Origin: DATKKX01 sp035542775
Lineage (GTDB): Bacteria; Planctomycetota; Phycisphaerae; UBA1845; UTPLA1
DNA: 7,132 bases
Reading direction: 5' to 3'
NCBI GenBank assembly: GCA_035542775.1
Contig: DATKKX010000168.1
Location: 1-7,132, forward strand
The translations under genes were made by a program, and so were the position numbers. The notes below the pieces were generated by a model. The model searched no databases. It saw nothing but the letters and a program-made list of their open reading frames with translations, and was not told the DNA's origin. Below are positions 5,046 through 7,132 of this stretch, piece after piece. Numbering within the stretch: the stretch's first letter is position 1; every line of letters begins with the position of its first letter.

Positions 5046-7132
5046 ATGTCTCCGCCCCGGCACATTGTAGGTTGTATTGTCTGCGCGTCTCTTGTGGTTC
5101 TCAGCGCGGTCGGCGGCGCTGCAGGCCAGTCCATCTTGTACGTCGACGATAGCGCCCCCGCAGGCGGCAACGGCCTGAGCTGGGCCACAGCGTACACCGA
5201 CCTGCAGCCTGCGCTCACGACTGCCGCGTCGTCCGGCGGCACGATAACGGAGGTGCGAGTCGCCGCCGGAACCTACCGACCAACGGCACCGGCCGGGCTC
5301 TATGCGACGTTCAGCCTGATTAACGGCGTTGCGATTCGCGGCGGCTACGCTGGCATAGGCATGCCGAATCCGGATCTCCGCGATTTCACGCTCTATCCGA
5401 CGATCCTCAGCGGCGACATCGCCGGGAACGACTCGCCCTTGCCCGCGACGGGGGCACCGCCAGCGACCTGGAACGACAACTGCTACCATGTTGTCACCGC
5501 TCTCAATGCCATTTCAACCGCTGAAATCGACGGCTTTGTTATTACACATGGTTACGCCCGCACCGCCTCCGCCAATTCCGACCGCGGCGGGGGCATTGTC
5601 AGCTACCGAAGTCACGACATCACCACCGGCGCCACCATCCGCAATTGCCTGATTCAAGAGAACTACGGCGAGTTCGGCGGGGGCATGTACAACTACGAAG
5701 TCGCCGCCACGGTTCTCGGCTGCACCTTCCTTCGGAATCGCGCCGGGCAGCAAGCGGGCGGTTGTTGGACCGATTCAGCCTATAGCACTACCACGATTCA
5801 GAACTGCAGCTTCATCGGCAATGACGCGCCGGATGGCGGCGGCCTCTACGCCAGCAGGTACACGGCCGTCATCAACAGCGTTTTCACCGGCAACCGCGCC
5901 GTGGAGATCGCCGGGGGCAACGGCCAGGGCGGCGGGCTCATGACCTGGGCCGTCAGGTCGGGCTTCTCGATGTCCGACTGCACGTTCAGCGGCAATTCGG
6001 CCCGCCAAGGCGGCGCCATCCACAACTCGTCGGGTGGCCCTGAGAATTATCCGCAATACAACAATTGCGTGATCTGGGGAAACACGGCCACGGCGGGAGG
6101 CAGTGAGGTCTACAACATGAACCTCTGCTTTCCCACTTTCCGTTCTTGCCTCATAGCCGGCTGTCTCCCGGGCGGCGTGTGGTCCAGCCTCTTCGGCATT
6201 AACGGCGGCGGCAACAAGGATGCCAACCCGCTCTTTGTTGATGCCGACGGCGCCGACAATGTCGTCGGCACGGCTGACGACGATCTGCGGCTCCTGTCCG
6301 GCTCACCGGCCGTCGACGCCGGCAACAACACGCTGGTGCCGACGGGGGTAACCACAGATCACGACAATGGTCTGCGTTTCACCGACGACATCTTCACGCT
6401 TGACACCGGTGTCGGTACGGCGCCGATCGTGGATATGGGCGCCTACGAGCTGGTCGACGGCGACGGCGATCGCGTGCCCGACATTATCGACAACTGCCCC
6501 ACGGTGCCGAACCCTGGCCAGGAGGACGCCGATGGGGATGGGCGTGGCGATGCCTGCGACGCCTGCCCGCATGACCCGAACAAGATCGCTCCGGGCATCT
6601 GCGGCTGCGGCGTGGCGGATGTTGACTCCGACGGTGACGGCGTGGCGGATTGCATCGACAACTGTCCGAGCATTCCCAACCACGGCCAGGAAAACGCCGA
6701 CGGCGATGCCCTGGGCGACGCGTGCGATCCGTGCCCTCATGATCCCCTTAACGATGCCGACAGCGACGGTCGCTGCGCCGACGTCGACAACTGTCCAACG
6801 GTCTACAACCCCGACCAGGCGGATGCCGACCAGGACGGCATCGGCGACGCGTGCGACCCTTGCACCGACACCGATGGCGACGGCTTCGGCAATCCCGGCT
6901 TCCCGGCGAATATCTGCGTGACCGACAACTGCCCGTTGATCGCCAATCCCGATCAGAAGGACACAGACCATGACGGCGTCGGCGATGCCTGCGATCCCTG
7001 CACCGATACCGATGGCGACGGCTTCGGCGATCCCGGCTTCCCCGCAAACACGTGTCCCACGGACAATTGTCCGACTATTGCCAACCCGCTCCAGACCGAT
7101 AGTGACGGGGATGGCGTCGGCGATGCCTGCGA
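5046..7132 (+). CDS. secreted beta-helix protein with thrombospondin type 3 repeats, 5' part (runs off right edge)
   Basis: The frame is open for 695 residues to the window end. The ATG follows AGGAGG (5033-5038) by 7 nt. Residues 1-27 form a Sec signal peptide (hydrophobic 8-23, cleavage near AAG|QS). Residues about 30-468 resemble the 'choice-of-anchor Q' / polymorphic-outer-membrane-like architecture of planctomycete surface proteins. They open with LYVDDSAPAGGNGLSWATAY and end at GAYE. Within it, a right-handed parallel beta-helix shows repeated rungs: C-x-I/F-x-x-N followed by GG(G), with Cys at 201, 226, 254, 312 and 341 (Ser278 in one rung). Residues about 471-695 are Asp-rich thrombospondin type 3 repeats of the kind DGDGVGDACD...DNCP, which bind Ca2+ in known proteins, including a PGICGCGVADVDSDGDG module (515-531). 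It is likely exported and surface-attached or released. The ligand or enzymatic role is unknown. The missing C-terminus would show any anchor, dockerin or sorting signal. Confidence 0.9.
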   Translation, partial: MSPPRHIVGCIVCASLVVLSAVGGAAGQSILYVDDSAPAGGNGLSWATAYTDLQPALTTAASSGGTITEVRVAAGTYRPTAPAGLYATFSLINGVAIRGGYAGIGMPNPDLRDFTLYPTILSGDIAGNDSPLPATGAPPATWNDNCYHVVTALNAISTAEIDGFVITHGYARTASANSDRGGGIVSYRSHDITTGATIRNCLIQENYGEFGGGMYNYEVAATVLGCTFLRNRAGQQAGGCWTDSAYSTTTIQNCSFIGNDAPDGGGLYASRYTAVINSVFTGNRAVEIAGGNGQGGGLMTWAVRSGFSMSDCTFSGNSARQGGAIHNSSGGPENYPQYNNCVIWGNTATAGGSEVYNMNLCFPTFRSCLIAGCLPGGVWSSLFGINGGGNKDANPLFVDADGADNVVGTADDDLRLLSGSPAVDAGNNTLVPTGVTTDHDNGLRFTDDIFTLDTGVGTAPIVDMGAYELVDGDGDRVPDIIDNCPTVPNPGQEDADGDGRGDACDACPHDPNKIAPGICGCGVADVDSDGDGVADCIDNCPSIPNHGQENADGDALGDACDPCPHDPLNDADSDGRCADVDNCPTVYNPDQADADQDGIGDACDPCTDTDGDGFGNPGFPANICVTDNCPLIANPDQKDTDHDGVGDACDPCTDTDGDGFGDPGFPANTCPTDNCPTIANPLQTDSDGDGVGDAC
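6849..7124 (+). repeat. two tandem 138-bp units coding 46-residue type 3 repeats
   Basis: Residues 602-647 and 648-693 of the secreted protein are aligned copies without gaps. By my hand count 38 of 46 residues and about 103 of 138 bases are identical. Both units run ACDPCTDTDGDGFG, PGFPAN, TDNCP, IANP and DGVGD. Many base differences are silent third positions, so the copies are old and have been held to their protein sequence. The window ends just into the next ACD, so further units may follow. Confidence 0.85.

Noticed and set aside
4698..5489. Minus-strand ORF of 263 codons across the promoter and beta-helix gene start
   Set aside because: It runs antisense through the signal-peptide region of the 5046 gene, has low-complexity Arg/Ala/Gly-rich sequence, and shows no domain or ribosome site.
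6303..6971. Long minus-strand ORF of 222 codons opposite the type 3 repeats
   Set aside because: It is the antisense shadow of the GAC/GGC/GCC-rich repeats, giving Val/Ala/Gly/Ile-rich low-complexity protein. The plus strand has the recognisable domains.

Overview
The window looks like chromosomal DNA of a GC-rich planctomycete, probably of the Phycisphaerae type. This is inferred from gene style: a long secreted protein joining a right-handed beta-helix to thrombospondin type 3 repeats, a fragment of a bacterial secreted-protein domain common in that phylum, and coding frames with strong G/C third positions. No rRNA or phylogenetic marker is present, so the assignment is tentative.

Layout. 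Positions 1-320 (minus) hold the N-terminal part of an alpha/beta hydrolase running off the left edge. A 156-bp divergent spacer carries a candidate promoter in each direction. It is followed by a tight plus-strand cluster: pdxJ (477-1208, vitamin B6 synthesis), dapA (1212-2105, lysine/diaminopimelate synthesis) and an unrecognised multi-pass membrane protein (2105-3094). The gaps are 3 nt and a 1-nt TAATG overlap, so the three are probably co-transcribed.

Positions 3095-3731 are a scar. A C-terminal gene fragment on the minus strand (3124-3369) lies head to head with a fragment of a secreted-protein domain on the plus strand (about 3329-3658). Both have lost their 5' ends, and the breakpoint lies near 3329-3372. 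Next comes an orphan receiver-only response regulator on the minus strand (3732-4142). The following 640 bp (4143-4784) contain no convincing gene. They do contain an AT-rich pair of related imperfect palindromes at 4270-4312, each carrying a minus-strand TATAAT, which could be a regulated promoter for the response regulator.

From 4785 a good sigma-70-like promoter precedes a 63-codon ORF (4839-5030) with a strong Shine-Dalgarno site and a lipobox-like VAAGC. Fifteen bases after it, behind a second strong Shine-Dalgarno site, starts a large secreted protein (5046 to beyond the right edge). That protein has a signal peptide, a beta-helix with a Cys/Asn/Gly-Gly ladder, and calcium-binding type 3 repeats, the last two complete units being a 138-bp tandem duplication.

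I see no CRISPR array, insertion sequence, tRNA/rRNA gene or convincing rho-independent terminator. I do not see strong evidence for a wholly new system. The most original items are the small lipoprotein-like ORF ahead of the giant surface protein, the paired palindromes, and the head-to-head gene relics.
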